From contig JAFRQK010000020.1 in NCBI GenBank assembly GCA_017428635.1, positions 1-64,000 on the forward strand: DNA of 64,000 bases, written 5' to 3'. This document shows positions 27,431-36,252 of this stretch, piece after piece. A model generated the notes under the pieces. That model had not been told where the DNA came from and searched no databases. It saw only the letters and a program-made list of their open reading frames with translations. The position numbers and the translations under genes are program-made. The stretch's first letter is position 1; every line of letters starts with the position of its first letter. Source of the stretch: Clostridia bacterium (lineage in GTDB: Bacteria > Bacillota > Clostridia > Oscillospirales > CAG-272).

Positions 27431-30400
27431 TTATTTCACGCTCGCCCGATAAAGGAACGTGACGATCTGCGCTCTGGTGCAGAACGCGGCGGGTGAAAAC
27501 TCCGTCTCCGTCATGCCGGTCGTTATCTCTTCGCCGACCGCCCAGAGGACCGCTTTGTAGAAGTAGTCGCTCTCGTTCACGTCGCCGAACGGGTTGACGG
27601 GAGTTTCCGTCTCTTCCCCGTATTCGTCGGGATCGGCGAACCAACCGTCGTCGATAAAGTCAACGGGTTCCTCGTCGCCGGGGCAGCCCGCCGCGCGCCA
27701 CAGGAACGTGACGATCTGAGCCCTCGTGCACTCGCTGTCGGGCGAGAAAGCGTCGGCGGAGGTCCCGGTCGTAATACCCATCTCGACCGCCCAGAGGACG
27801 GCTTTATAGAAGTAATCGGTTTCAGTAACGTCGCCGAACGGATTGTCGGAGATCGTCGGCTCGGGAGAACCGGCGGCGCGCCAGATGAGGGTGACCGCCT
27901 GCGCTCTCGTGCATACGGCGTAAGGCGAGAACGTCCCCGCGCCCGTCCCCGCGGTGATGCCGCCGGAGACCGCCCACGCCACGGGTTTCGCGAAATAAGC
28001 GTTTTCGGGAACGTCCGAGAACGCTTTTGCCGCCTTCGCCGTCGCCGTGACGGAGTCGCTCGTCTGCCCGTAATTGATCTTATCGCCGAACCACGGCACG
28101 CCGTCCGGAACTTCGGTGTAACCCGACGCCCTGACTTCGTACGTTCCGGCGTCGAGTCCGAAGACGACGGCCTCGGTCACGGGACCTTCAAAATGGACCT
28201 CGTGCCACTCTTCCTCGCCCTCGGCGCGGTATTCTATCCGGTATCCTGACAGACCGCTCGCCGACTGATCGCGGAGGGTGATTTTCAGGTTGCCCTCGCC
28301 GCCCACGACGCTTTCGATCACCGGCTTTTGGGGCACGATCACGAACGCCGCGATAATTTCGACGCTGTCCGCGACGCGTTCGCCGATCTTCTCGGCTCTT
28401 ACCGTCGCGGCGCCGCATTTCACGTTGTTCTCGTAAACGAAGCGGAAGTCCTCCCCTTCGACGAGGTTCTGGACGGCGCAGTCAACGCTCTCGGCGGCCT
28501 CGATCGGCTCGCCGGTGTATTCGAACACGACCTGCTGATCACCCGTCGACCAGTCGGTCTTGAAGAAGATGCCGGTTATGACCGATTTGTATACGTGGGC
28601 GTAGAACGGGATCGTTCCGACGCCCTTTACGGTGACGTACACGATCGCTTTTTCTTCATCGACGTTGTTCGCGGTGAGCACGACTCTCAGGCCGTTCGCT
28701 CCGGGAGTGAGCGTGACGACTCTTTCGCCGCCTTCCTCGAGCCCCCATTTTACGTCGTCCTCGGCGAACGTCGGGACGCTGTCCTCGGTCGCGTGGAAGC
28801 CGATGCGTATGACCGAGCTTCCTCTCGCATCCGTCTTATAGTATAGAAAGGTATTGCCGTTTAAGGCCGGGATAAAGTCGGCCTCAAGCTGACGGCAGTA
28901 GCCCTTTATCGGGAAATTGTCGAACGTGAGACTCTCCATACTGGTCCCGTTCCCGAGAATGTCGAGCGCCTCCGCCATCTCTTCCCTGAAGTCGTCCTCG
29001 CAAGCGTAATCGAACCATTCGCCCTCGCGCAGGTAAAAACTCTCGCCCTCGTTGACGATCCCTTTGAACGACTGGACGCCGCTTTCCTCGTGATAGCCGT
29101 ACTGGAAGTTGACCCCGTACCTGCCCTCGGCGCTTTTTTCGGTTACCACGATCGAATAGGGCTGATATTTCGTCAGAAGGATACGGCCCGAGCCGTCTCC
29201 GGCGACGTCGAACAGAATATCGAAATCCGCGACGGGTTCAAGGTGATATCCGCCGTACCTGTACGTCTTTTCCAGTTCGGCGACTTTCATTCCGTCCTCC
29301 GGACCCCTGGCGTAGCCGTCGAGCAGGTAGATCTCGTATTTGACGGTCATGCCGGGTTCGGACGTGAAGCAGGAGACTTCCTCAAGCTCCTCGCAGTGAT
29401 CCGCCGTGAAGATATTTGCCGTCTTCATCTCGTCATCCGAGAAGAAGGTCTGGGCGTCGGCGATAGGCATATAGTCGTGCTGGTCGATCAGGTTGACCCC
29501 GTCGTCGTTCTCTTCGACGACGTAGCTGACGGGGCCCGAGACCGTCTGGTCGTAGTAGGAGAGCCAGAACAGACCCGTATGACGGCCCTCTTCGTCGAGG
29601 ACGCCCCAGTTGCCGGACCCCTCGTTCGGGAAACCGGCGCCGCCGGCGCCCCAGCTGTTCTTGACGAGCCACGCGCCGTCGGCGGGCGGCGCCTTGTCGA
29701 CCTCGACGGTCGAGCCGTCGGTCAGCGTCATCTCGACGGTCCCGCCGATGAAGTTGTCGCGCGAGTAGTTGTCGTCCCAGCCGATTATCGTCACTGCGTG
29801 ATTCGTACCGGCGGGCAAATACGTGTAGTGAGCCCAGTTTTCGCTGATGAACATCGTGCCGCCTTCCTGCCCGGGCATGGAGGTGTCCGCGCAGAAGTTG
29901 ACCTGAACGGCGCGGCGGTTCATAAGCTCCTCTTTGATCGCCTCGGTGGCGGCGGGATTGTAAACGTAGTAGCCGTTCTCGTCCTGGGCGGAGGGATCCG
30001 GGAGGAACCGCGCTTCCCTGACTGTGTACGACTTTTCAAAACGGTATTCCGACGGGATAGACCAGTCGTCGGTCGTACTGTACGAATATTTTCTGAGTTC
30101 GCCCAAAAACCACTCATAATCGATAACGGCGTTCTTTCCGTGATATTCGAATACCGGGTTTGCGCTCTCGTGCACCGGGCCGATGCCCTGCGCGAGCGCG
30201 TTCGCGGAGAACACCTGATTGCCGCCGCGGTTCATGAATTCGACGAGGGCATCCTCCGTGATGAAGTCGGCGATGAACTGACCCTCGCCGTTCTGCGGGT
30301 TGCCGGGATCGTCAAGCGGCGTCGCCGAGAACCACGCGATCTGCTTTTCGGACAGATCGAGCGTCTCGGGCGTCGCGGGCGCGCCGTCCGCGCCGTTGAG

Positions 30401-30658
30401 ACCCGCGCCGAGTATGCTGCTCTCGAGCGCGGCGACGGTCGCGAAGGACCAACACGTCCCGAAAGGCGCCTGCGATCTCACGGGGGTAGTATAGCATTTT
30501 CCTCCCACGTCGCGCAGATCGAACGACGAGGGGATGATGGGAAGTTCTCCCGTTTCAACGCTTGCCGGATCTGCGTAGGCGGTCGGCGCGGAAAGCGCCG
30601 AGAACGCGGGAATGAGAAGACAAAGCGCGAGGAGGATCGAAAGCGTTCTTTTTTTCAT
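27431..30658 (-). CDS. secreted papain-like cysteine protease with three SLH domains
   Basis: A 1075-residue surface protein. Residues 1-30 are a signal peptide (ending AYA). A C1A papain-type domain follows with the active-site Cys in SQAPFGTCWSFA, His in TNHAVTIIGWDD and Asn in WLVKNSWG. Middle regions are beta-rich and include a fibronectin-III-like segment around residues 830-895. The last 180 residues hold three S-layer homology repeats (FSDVPENAYFAKPV..., FGDVTETDYFYKAV..., FGDVNESDYFYKAV...), each with a TRAQ motif, which bind secondary wall polymer. A protease fixed to the cell wall is the likely outcome. Single gene on the minus strand. Confidence 0.9.
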   Translation of the reverse strand: MKKRTLSILLALCLLIPAFSALSAPTAYADPASVETGELPIIPSSFDLRDVGGKCYTTPVRSQAPFGTCWSFATVAALESSILGAGLNGADGAPATPETLDLSEKQIAWFSATPLDDPGNPQNGEGQFIADFITEDALVEFMNRGGNQVFSANALAQGIGPVHESANPVFEYHGKNAVIDYEWFLGELRKYSYSTTDDWSIPSEYRFEKSYTVREARFLPDPSAQDENGYYVYNPAATEAIKEELMNRRAVQVNFCADTSMPGQEGGTMFISENWAHYTYLPAGTNHAVTIIGWDDNYSRDNFIGGTVEMTLTDGSTVEVDKAPPADGAWLVKNSWGAGGAGFPNEGSGNWGVLDEEGRHTGLFWLSYYDQTVSGPVSYVVEENDDGVNLIDQHDYMPIADAQTFFSDDEMKTANIFTADHCEELEEVSCFTSEPGMTVKYEIYLLDGYARGPEDGMKVAELEKTYRYGGYHLEPVADFDILFDVAGDGSGRILLTKYQPYSIVVTEKSAEGRYGVNFQYGYHEESGVQSFKGIVNEGESFYLREGEWFDYACEDDFREEMAEALDILGNGTSMESLTFDNFPIKGYCRQLEADFIPALNGNTFLYYKTDARGSSVIRIGFHATEDSVPTFAEDDVKWGLEEGGERVVTLTPGANGLRVVLTANNVDEEKAIVYVTVKGVGTIPFYAHVYKSVITGIFFKTDWSTGDQQVVFEYTGEPIEAAESVDCAVQNLVEGEDFRFVYENNVKCGAATVRAEKIGERVADSVEIIAAFVIVPQKPVIESVVGGEGNLKITLRDQSASGLSGYRIEYRAEGEEEWHEVHFEGPVTEAVVFGLDAGTYEVRASGYTEVPDGVPWFGDKINYGQTSDSVTATAKAAKAFSDVPENAYFAKPVAWAVSGGITAGTGAGTFSPYAVCTRAQAVTLIWRAAGSPEPTISDNPFGDVTETDYFYKAVLWAVEMGITTGTSADAFSPDSECTRAQIVTFLWRAAGCPGDEEPVDFIDDGWFADPDEYGEETETPVNPFGDVNESDYFYKAVLWAVGEEITTGMTETEFSPAAFCTRAQIVTFLYRASVK

Positions 30659-30736
30659 GGATTTTCCGTGCGGAGCCGTGCGGGCCCCGCATTTTCCTTT
30701 CCTGCTTTTATTGAACGTTTTAGCTTTTTGCGTTTA

Positions 30737-32164
30737 TCAATAGTCGCTCTTTACCGTTTCGACCTTGATTATGTTCGTGTTTCCGGGCGTGTCGAGCGGT
30801 ATGCCTCCGACGATTACGACGCGGTCGCCGTCCGATACGATGTCGATCTGCTTCGCGCAGTCGATCGCGTGCAGGAACAGCTTGTCGAAGTCGTCCTGGT
30901 TTCTCGCGAGAACCGGGTAAACGCCCCACGAGAGCGCGAGCTGATGGAACGTTTTGACGTTCGGCGTCGCCGCAACGATCGGCGTGGAGGGGCGGAATTT
31001 CGACATTCTTCTCGCGCTGCGTCCCGTCATCGTCAGGGCGACGATGGCGTCCGCCTTGAGGTCGCGCGCCGTCGTGCACGCCGCGTCGCACACGGCGTTC
31101 GTTATGTCCTCGGAATCCATTACGTAGCTGCCCGCCGCGCCCTTCATCGAGAACGCGTCGCGCTCCGCCTGCTCGGCGACCTTCGCCATTACTTCGATCG
31201 CGCGGAGGGGGTATTCGCCGACCGCGGTCTCGCCCGAGAGCATGACGGCGGACGTTCCGTCGAAGACGGCGTTCGCCACGTCGGTGATCTCCGCTCTCGT
31301 CGGGTGCGGGTGGCTTATCATCGACTCCAGCATCTGCGTCGCCGTTATGACCATCTTGCCGGAGCGGTAACACTCTTTTATAAACCGTTTCTGCAGACCC
31401 GGAAGGCGCTCGAAAGGTATCTCGACCCCCATATCGCCGCGGGCGACCATGATGCCGTCCGACTTCGCGAGGATCTCGCTGAAATTGCGGACGCCCTCGC
31501 TGTTCTCGATCTTCGATATGATCCTGATCGCGTGGCCGCCGTTGTAATCGAGGAATTTTCGCATATTCGTCACGTCTTCCGCCGAGCGGATGAACGACGC
31601 TGAGACGAAATCGACGTCGTTTTCGATCCCGAACAGAAGATCGTCGCGGTCGCGGTCGGACAGGTGGGGCATGTCGAGATGAACGTTCGGAACGTTGACG
31701 CCTTTCCCCGTCTTGATCACGCCGCCCGCCGTCACCGTCGTGACGATCTCTTCGTCCGTTCGCGATCTCACGGTGAGTTCTATGTTTCCGTCGTCGAGCA
31801 GGATCCTCGTCCCTTCCGTCACCTGTGCGGGAAGACCCGCGAACGTGATCTTCGCGCCCCTTTCGTCGCCTTCGACGTCGCGTGTCGTGAGAGTGAACTC
31901 CGACCCGGTCTCAAGCTCCGCCGAGCCGCCGCGGAACGAGCCGAGGCGTATCTCCGGCCCCTTCGTGTCGAGCATGATCGCCACGGGCGCGCCGAGTTTG
32001 TCCCGCGCCGCCTTGACGGCGTCGATCTTCGCCTTGTGCTCCTCGTGCGTGCCGTGGGAGAAGTTCAGACGGGCGACGTTCATGCCCGCCTTTATCATTT
32101 CGGTTATCATTTCCTCGGAGTCCGTCGCCGGCCCGAGCGTACATACAATTTTGGTTTTCAGCAT
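30737..32164 (-). CDS. pyk: pyruvate kinase
   Basis: A 475-residue pyruvate kinase, making ATP and pyruvate from phosphoenolpyruvate in the last step of glycolysis. The N-terminus TKIVCTLGPATDSEEMI, substrate loop MVARGDMGVEIPFERLPGLQK and the metal-binding Glu in ISKIENSEGV are diagnostic. The C-terminal allosteric domain is present but the extra PEP-utiliser domain found in some bacilli is absent. It lies downstream of the parAB-MORN genes, separated by 107 bases that include a GC-rich hairpin, so it may have its own promoter. Confidence 0.96.
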   Translation of the reverse strand: MLKTKIVCTLGPATDSEEMITEMIKAGMNVARLNFSHGTHEEHKAKIDAVKAARDKLGAPVAIMLDTKGPEIRLGSFRGGSAELETGSEFTLTTRDVEGDERGAKITFAGLPAQVTEGTRILLDDGNIELTVRSRTDEEIVTTVTAGGVIKTGKGVNVPNVHLDMPHLSDRDRDDLLFGIENDVDFVSASFIRSAEDVTNMRKFLDYNGGHAIRIISKIENSEGVRNFSEILAKSDGIMVARGDMGVEIPFERLPGLQKRFIKECYRSGKMVITATQMLESMISHPHPTRAEITDVANAVFDGTSAVMLSGETAVGEYPLRAIEVMAKVAEQAERDAFSMKGAAGSYVMDSEDITNAVCDAACTTARDLKADAIVALTMTGRSARRMSKFRPSTPIVAATPNVKTFHQLALSWGVYPVLARNQDDFDKLFLHAIDCAKQIDIVSDGDRVVIVGGIPLDTPGNTNIIKVETVKSDY

Positions 32165-32271
32165 TTTTCAAACAGTTCCTTCCGAAGTTCGCGGTAAAAT
32201 AAAGCGCTGTCTGCCCCCCGGACGGGGCAGAAGAGGATGCGCGTAAAAAGCGGGCGTTTTTCGCGCTGCCG

Positions 32272-33129
32272 TCAGTTTCCTGTCGCGTCGCCGGTCTCGG
32301 GAAGCTGCGTTTCCGCCGCGGCCCCGTCCGTCCGGACGATCACGCCGTTTTCAAAATATCCGTCGTAGACTCTTCCGCCCGGGAAGGTGTAGACGCCTTT
32401 TCCGTTCATGAGATTCCCGCGGAACTCGCCTTCGTACTTCTCTCCGTTCGCCCAGTAATAGGTCCCGACGCCTTCCCTGACGTCGCCTTTGAACTCCCCG
32501 ACGTAGCGGTCGCCGTTCGAGAAGACGATCTCGCCCTGACCCTCGCGCATATCGGCGACGAACGATCCCGTATAAACGGTGCCGTCGGAGTACGTGAACG
32601 TTCCCGTCCCGTCGAGCTTGCCGTCCTTGAACGAGCCTGTATACGACGATCCGTCGGCGCACGTAAGCGTACCGGTCCCGTTCTCTTTCCCGTCTCTGTA
32701 CGCGCCTTCGTAAACGTCGCCGCCCGAATAGACGTACTTGCCCGCTCCCTCGAACACGTCGTTCTGGAACCAGCCCGTGTAGACGTCGCCGTTCTTATGC
32801 GTCAGCGTCCCCTCGCCGTTTTTCAGCATATCTTTGAGGGCGCCCTCGTACACGTCGCCGTTCGAGTATTCGAGCCTGCCCGTCGACGCGTCGTATTTCG
32901 CCGTCATTCCGTTCGAGTAACGGATCACCCCGCGCGAAGGCGCGCCGTTTTTATCGACGATCCCGAAGAACCTGACGGACAGACCGTTCCCCGCCGTCGA
33001 GGAAACGTATCTGATCCCGACGAAGTACAGGACCGCCGCGGCGACCGCCAGAAGGATCGCGGCGACAATGACGATCCTGAGCATTATCGAGCCGAACGAT
33101 TTTTTCGGTTTGGCGTATTTTCCGGTCAT
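32272..33129 (-). CDS. membrane-anchored MORN-repeat protein
   Basis: A 285-residue protein. One membrane helix (about residues 14-38) follows a short basic N-terminus. From about residue 70 to 270 run eight to nine MORN repeats of 22-23 residues with the pattern Y-x-G-x-F/W...G-x-G-x-x-x-Y (for example GDVYEGAYRDGKENGTGTL). MORN repeats form long beta-meanders used in lipid or protein contact, mostly in eukaryotes, less commonly in bacteria. The repeats should lie outside the membrane if the N-terminus is inside. It starts 16 bases after the small membrane gene and is the last gene of the apparent parA-parB unit. Role unknown. Confidence 0.85.
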   Translation of the reverse strand: MTGKYAKPKKSFGSIMLRIVIVAAILLAVAAAVLYFVGIRYVSSTAGNGLSVRFFGIVDKNGAPSRGVIRYSNGMTAKYDASTGRLEYSNGDVYEGALKDMLKNGEGTLTHKNGDVYTGWFQNDVFEGAGKYVYSGGDVYEGAYRDGKENGTGTLTCADGSSYTGSFKDGKLDGTGTFTYSDGTVYTGSFVADMREGQGEIVFSNGDRYVGEFKGDVREGVGTYYWANGEKYEGEFRGNLMNGKGVYTFPGGRVYDGYFENGVIVRTDGAAAETQLPETGDATGN

Positions 33130-33145
33130 AACGTTACCCCGCCTT

Positions 33146-33598
33146 TCAGCTGAAGAATGATAAGATCCACGGTATCGCGAGGACCGCGCCTTCCGTGGCG
33201 GCGGCGAGAAGAGCCATGCCGACGATCCAGCCGACGGGCGAGCCGCGCTTTACGTATCTGATCTCGGCGCCGTCCGCTTTTTCCTCGGGGATATAGTAGC
33301 GCTTTTCGCCGCCGCCCCCTTCGGAGAGCTCCGTAGCCGCGACCGTCTTGCGGAGCGTCGACCCGTCGCGCAGGGCGAGGCGGCCGAAGCCCGACTTCCC
33401 GCCTATATCCCCGGCACACGCCGCAGTGTCGCGCGAGAGGGCCCCTTTGTCCAGGAGCCGCTTCACGATCTTTTTGTTCGTAAGACTTATAAAGAAAGCG
33501 ATGAAAGCCGCGAGAACGAGACCGTAGCCGATCCCGCGAACGACGACCGTCAGAAGAGACGCCGATCTGAAATATCCAATTATATCCATTTCTGCCAT
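33146..33598 (-). CDS. small membrane protein encoded with parB
   Basis: A 150-residue protein I do not recognise. Membrane segments lie near residues 17-38 and 124-147, with a charged middle part (about 40-115) that should be on one side. Its ATG overlaps the parB stop by one base (TAATG), so translation is coupled to parB. The tight link to partition genes and the MORN protein suggests a job at the cell envelope, but this is inference. Confidence 0.7.
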   Translation of the reverse strand: MAEMDIIGYFRSASLLTVVVRGIGYGLVLAAFIAFFISLTNKKIVKRLLDKGALSRDTAACAGDIGGKSGFGRLALRDGSTLRKTVAATELSEGGGGEKRYYIPEEKADGAEIRYVKRGSPVGWIVGMALLAAATEGAVLAIPWILSFFS

Positions 33599-34473
33599 TA
33601 ATCCTCCACGGGCGGCCTGCCGCAGATCGCGGTGAGGAGCGCCTCAAGGTCTTCCGCGTCCGTATAATCGAACGATACCGTTCTTCTGCCCGGTCTTTCG
33701 GTGATCCGGCACCGCCTTCCGAGGATCTCCGTCACGCGCCTCTCGAGATCGCCGACGTAGTCGACGCCGGGAGTGTGTATTTTCGTCGCCGGGGAGATCT
33801 TATCGGAGTTGTTTTCTTTTTTCACCGCCGCTTCCGCGTCGCGTACGCTCATATTGCGCAGCGAGATCCGCTCCGCGAGAGGCAGGATCCTCTTTTTGTC
33901 GCGCAGACCGAGCAGCGCTCTTCCGTGACCGGCGGAGAGTTTTTTGTCCGCGACCATCCCGAGGACTTCGTCCGGGAGATCGAGCAGGCGCAGGGAGTTT
34001 GCGACCGCGCTGCGAGATTTTCCGATGCCCGCGGCGATCTGCTCCTGCGTCAGGTCGTATTTCTTCATCAGTTCGCTGTAACCGCGCGCTTCCTCGCACG
34101 GGTTGAGGTCTTCGCGCTGGAGGTTTTCGATCAGGGCGATCTTCGACGCGGTGAATTCGTCGATCTCCATTATTATCGCCGGGATCTCGGAGAGCCCCGC
34201 CATTTTCGACGCTCTCCAGCGTCTCTCTCCCGCGATGATCGAATAAGTTCCCTCTTTCGTTTCTCTCACGAGGATCGGCTGAAGCACGCCGTTCGCGGCG
34301 ATCGACTCCGCAAGACCCGTCAGCGCTTCTTTGTCGAACGTTTTCCTCGGCTGATCCTTTCTCGGCTCGACGTCCGAGATCCTGAGTTTTGTCGCCGCGT
34401 CGGCGTTCTGCTCTATCGAATTGTCGCTGAAGATCGCGTCAAGCCCTCTTCCGAGCCCTCTGTTCTTAGCCAT
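33598..34473 (-). CDS. parB: chromosome partition protein ParB (Spo0J)
   Basis: A 291-residue ParB. It has the CTP-binding domain with GERRWRAS (residues 82-89) and ENLQREDLNPCEEA, the helix-turn-helix LTQEQIAAGIGKSRSAVANSL (about 135-155) that binds parS, and a C-terminal dimerisation domain. In the family, ParB loads on parS as a clamp and spreads. A perfect parS lies 1.1 kb away. It follows parA with a 146-base AT-rich gap. Confidence 0.96.
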   Translation of the reverse strand: MAKNRGLGRGLDAIFSDNSIEQNADAATKLRISDVEPRKDQPRKTFDKEALTGLAESIAANGVLQPILVRETKEGTYSIIAGERRWRASKMAGLSEIPAIIMEIDEFTASKIALIENLQREDLNPCEEARGYSELMKKYDLTQEQIAAGIGKSRSAVANSLRLLDLPDEVLGMVADKKLSAGHGRALLGLRDKKRILPLAERISLRNMSVRDAEAAVKKENNSDKISPATKIHTPGVDYVGDLERRVTEILGRRCRITERPGRRTVSFDYTDAEDLEALLTAICGRPPVED

Positions 34474-34619
34474 AGAGCGGTTCCTTTCTTTTTTTATCTC
34501 TTAATTTATTATTTTCTTCATTATTTATTTCTTGTTATCGATTTACCGCGTGCGGTTTTGCCGCATTCGGTAAAACCGAATGCGAGAAATCGCAACACGG
34601 TGAAGTGCGGCGCCGCCCG

Positions 34620-35393
34620 TCAGACGGGACACCTCTTCATCAGTTCCTCCGCGGCCTCCATGTACGCGCGCGCCCCTTTGGAATAGCGATCGTGGTGATT
34701 TATCGGCGTTCCGAATCCGGGCGCCTCGGAAAGCGTCACGTTTCGCGGTATTACGACGGAAAACAGCTTGTCGGCGTAGTATTTTTTTATCTCCGCCAGC
34801 ACCTGCGCCGAGAGGTTGAGCCGTCCGTTATACATCGTAATGAGTATTCCGGCGACGGTGAGGCGCGGGTTATAAAGCTGCTTTACCTTCTTTATTGAGA
34901 TCATCAGCTGCGTCAGCCCCTCGAGCGCGTAATACTCGCACTGCATGGGGATCACAACGGAATCCGCGGCGGTCAGAGCGTTCACTGTGAGCATGCCGAG
35001 CGACGGCGGGCAGTCGATCATCACGTAATCGTAACCCGAGAGTTTCGAGATGAAATCGGCAAGCCTTCTTTCGCGTCTGTCCTCGGAGATCAGCTCGAAT
35101 TCTGCTCCCGCGAGTTCTATCGTCGCCGGAACGACTGACAGACGGTCGAATTTCGTGCCGATAACGCACGTTTCGGGCCCTTCGCCGTCAGTCAGAGCGT
35201 TATAAGTCGTGTGACGGAGCGTTTTTTTGTTGATCCCGAGGCCGCTCGTCGTGTTTCCCTGCGGATCGCAGTCGATCATGAGCACCCGTTTTCCGAGTTC
35301 GGCGACCGAAGATGCGAGACTTACGGCCGAGGTCGTTTTGCCCACGCCGCCCTTCTGATTGGCGAACGCGATAACGTACGGAGAGCCGTTCAT
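34620..35393 (-). CDS. parA: chromosome partition ATPase ParA (Soj)
   Basis: A 257-residue ParA ATPase with the deviant Walker A KGGVGKTT (residues 14-21), MIDCDPQGN and VMIDCPPSLG. It binds DNA as an ATP dimer and, with ParB at parS, segregates the new origin and in Bacillus tunes DnaA activity. It leads the operon with parB; a promoter (35453-35481) precedes it. The N-terminus MNGSPYVIAFANQ is chosen from the ATG at 35393. Confidence 0.96.
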   Translation of the reverse strand: MNGSPYVIAFANQKGGVGKTTSAVSLASSVAELGKRVLMIDCDPQGNTTSGLGINKKTLRHTTYNALTDGEGPETCVIGTKFDRLSVVPATIELAGAEFELISEDRRERRLADFISKLSGYDYVMIDCPPSLGMLTVNALTAADSVVIPMQCEYYALEGLTQLMISIKKVKQLYNPRLTVAGILITMYNGRLNLSAQVLAEIKKYYADKLFSVVIPRNVTLSEAPGFGTPINHHDRYSKGARAYMEAAEELMKRCPV

Positions 35394-35452
35394 TTGCTGT
35401 CACGTCCTTTCCCGCCGTCCCGCGCCGGAGCGCGAAACGTCCCTTTTTAACT

Positions 35453-35481
35453 ATTTTACCACCATTCGCACGTTCGTTCAA
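35453..35481 (-). promoter_or_regulatory. promoter of parA
   Basis: TTGAAC (35476-35481, minus), 17-base spacer, TAAAAT (35453-35458, minus). Confidence 0.65.
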
Positions 35482-35528
35482 CGGGTTTTCAAAAGTTTAC
35501 CGCTTTTTAATATATATAAAAAAGGAAC

Positions 35529-35559
35529 GAAAAAGCCCCCGGATCCATCGTCCGGAGGC
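35529..35559 (-). terminator. terminator after the Noc-like gene
   Basis: GCCCCCGGA (35535-35543) and TCCGGAGGC (35551-35559) pair with one mismatch around a 7-base loop, followed on the minus strand by a T-run. It lies beyond parS. Confidence 0.75.
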
Positions 35560-35572
35560 AAAAAAGCGAAAA

Positions 35573-35588
35573 TGTTTCACGTGAAACA
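35573..35588. promoter_or_regulatory. perfect parS site
   Basis: TGTTTCACGTGAAACA is the perfect palindromic form of the bacterial parS consensus, the ParB loading site. It begins one base beyond the stop codon of the Noc-like gene. It is the only copy I see in the window. Confidence 0.95.
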
Positions 35589-35589
35589 T

Positions 35590-36252
35590 TTATTCAGAGC
35601 CCGTTTTGACCGTTATCGTGATGACGACTCCGCCGTCGGCGCGCGTTCGCGTCGACGAAACGTCGAATCCGCACGACCTGACCGATTCGACCGCGTGGTC
35701 GATCGAGTTATAGAAAATGCGCATGTCGCGCAGAAGAAGACGTCTTTTGAATTCCGCCTCGAACTTCCCCGTCCCGGGTCTGTCTCCGTCGGACGTCCGC
35801 TCGGCAGGGAGAGGAAGCGGGTCGCCCGAGCAGAGGAGCGTCTCGACGTATTCCTCGGCGGAGGCGACGTTCATTTTTCTTTTTATCATCTCGCGCAGAG
35901 CGGCAGATCTTCTTTCGCGGTCCGTAAGGCGGAGAGCGGCGCGCGCGTGGCGTTCGGTGAGGGAGGAGGCGAGGATGAGTTTTCTCTCCTCTTCGGAAAA
36001 GCGGAGAAGGCGCAGCTTGTTTGCGACGTACGACTGACTGACCGACAGCCGTTTTGCGATCTTTTCCTGCGTCAGCCCGCACGATTCGACAAGAGATCTG
36101 AGCGCCTCGGCGTCCTCGAACATATTTCGCCCCTCGGGGCGGGAACACGGGAGAGATGAGACGGGAGGCGGGGACGGCGGGACGGAGGTCGCGGGGACCG
36201 GATCGGAAGGGCGCGCTTCGCGCTCGAGGGGCGGGGCGAATAATTCGTTCAT
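35590..36252 (-). CDS. ParB/Noc-like DNA-binding protein lacking the CTPase domain
   Basis: A 220-residue protein. The first 40 residues are Pro-rich. From about residue 44 it matches the central part of ParB/Noc: MFEDAEALRSLVESCGL, then the helix-turn-helix TQEKIAKRLSVSQSYVANKL (61-80), and a C-terminal part like the Noc/ParB dimerisation domain. The N-terminal CTP-binding domain with GERR(F/W)R is absent. Noc normally uses CTP to spread and recruit membrane; this version cannot do so by the known route. ATG 36252 follows AAAGGA by eight bases. Its position upstream of parA matches noc in Bacillus, but rsmG is missing. Confidence 0.75.
   Translation of the reverse strand: MNELFAPPLEREARPSDPVPATSVPPSPPPVSSLPCSRPEGRNMFEDAEALRSLVESCGLTQEKIAKRLSVSQSYVANKLRLLRFSEEERKLILASSLTERHARAALRLTDRERRSAALREMIKRKMNVASAEEYVETLLCSGDPLPLPAERTSDGDRPGTGKFEAEFKRRLLLRDMRIFYNSIDHAVESVRSCGFDVSSTRTRADGGVVITITVKTGSE

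Noticed and set aside
27171..27644. N-terminal extension of the DUF4143 protein
   Set aside because: It would run through the hairpin chain and into the SLH protein gene; ATG 27170 with AAAGGAGG is the better start.
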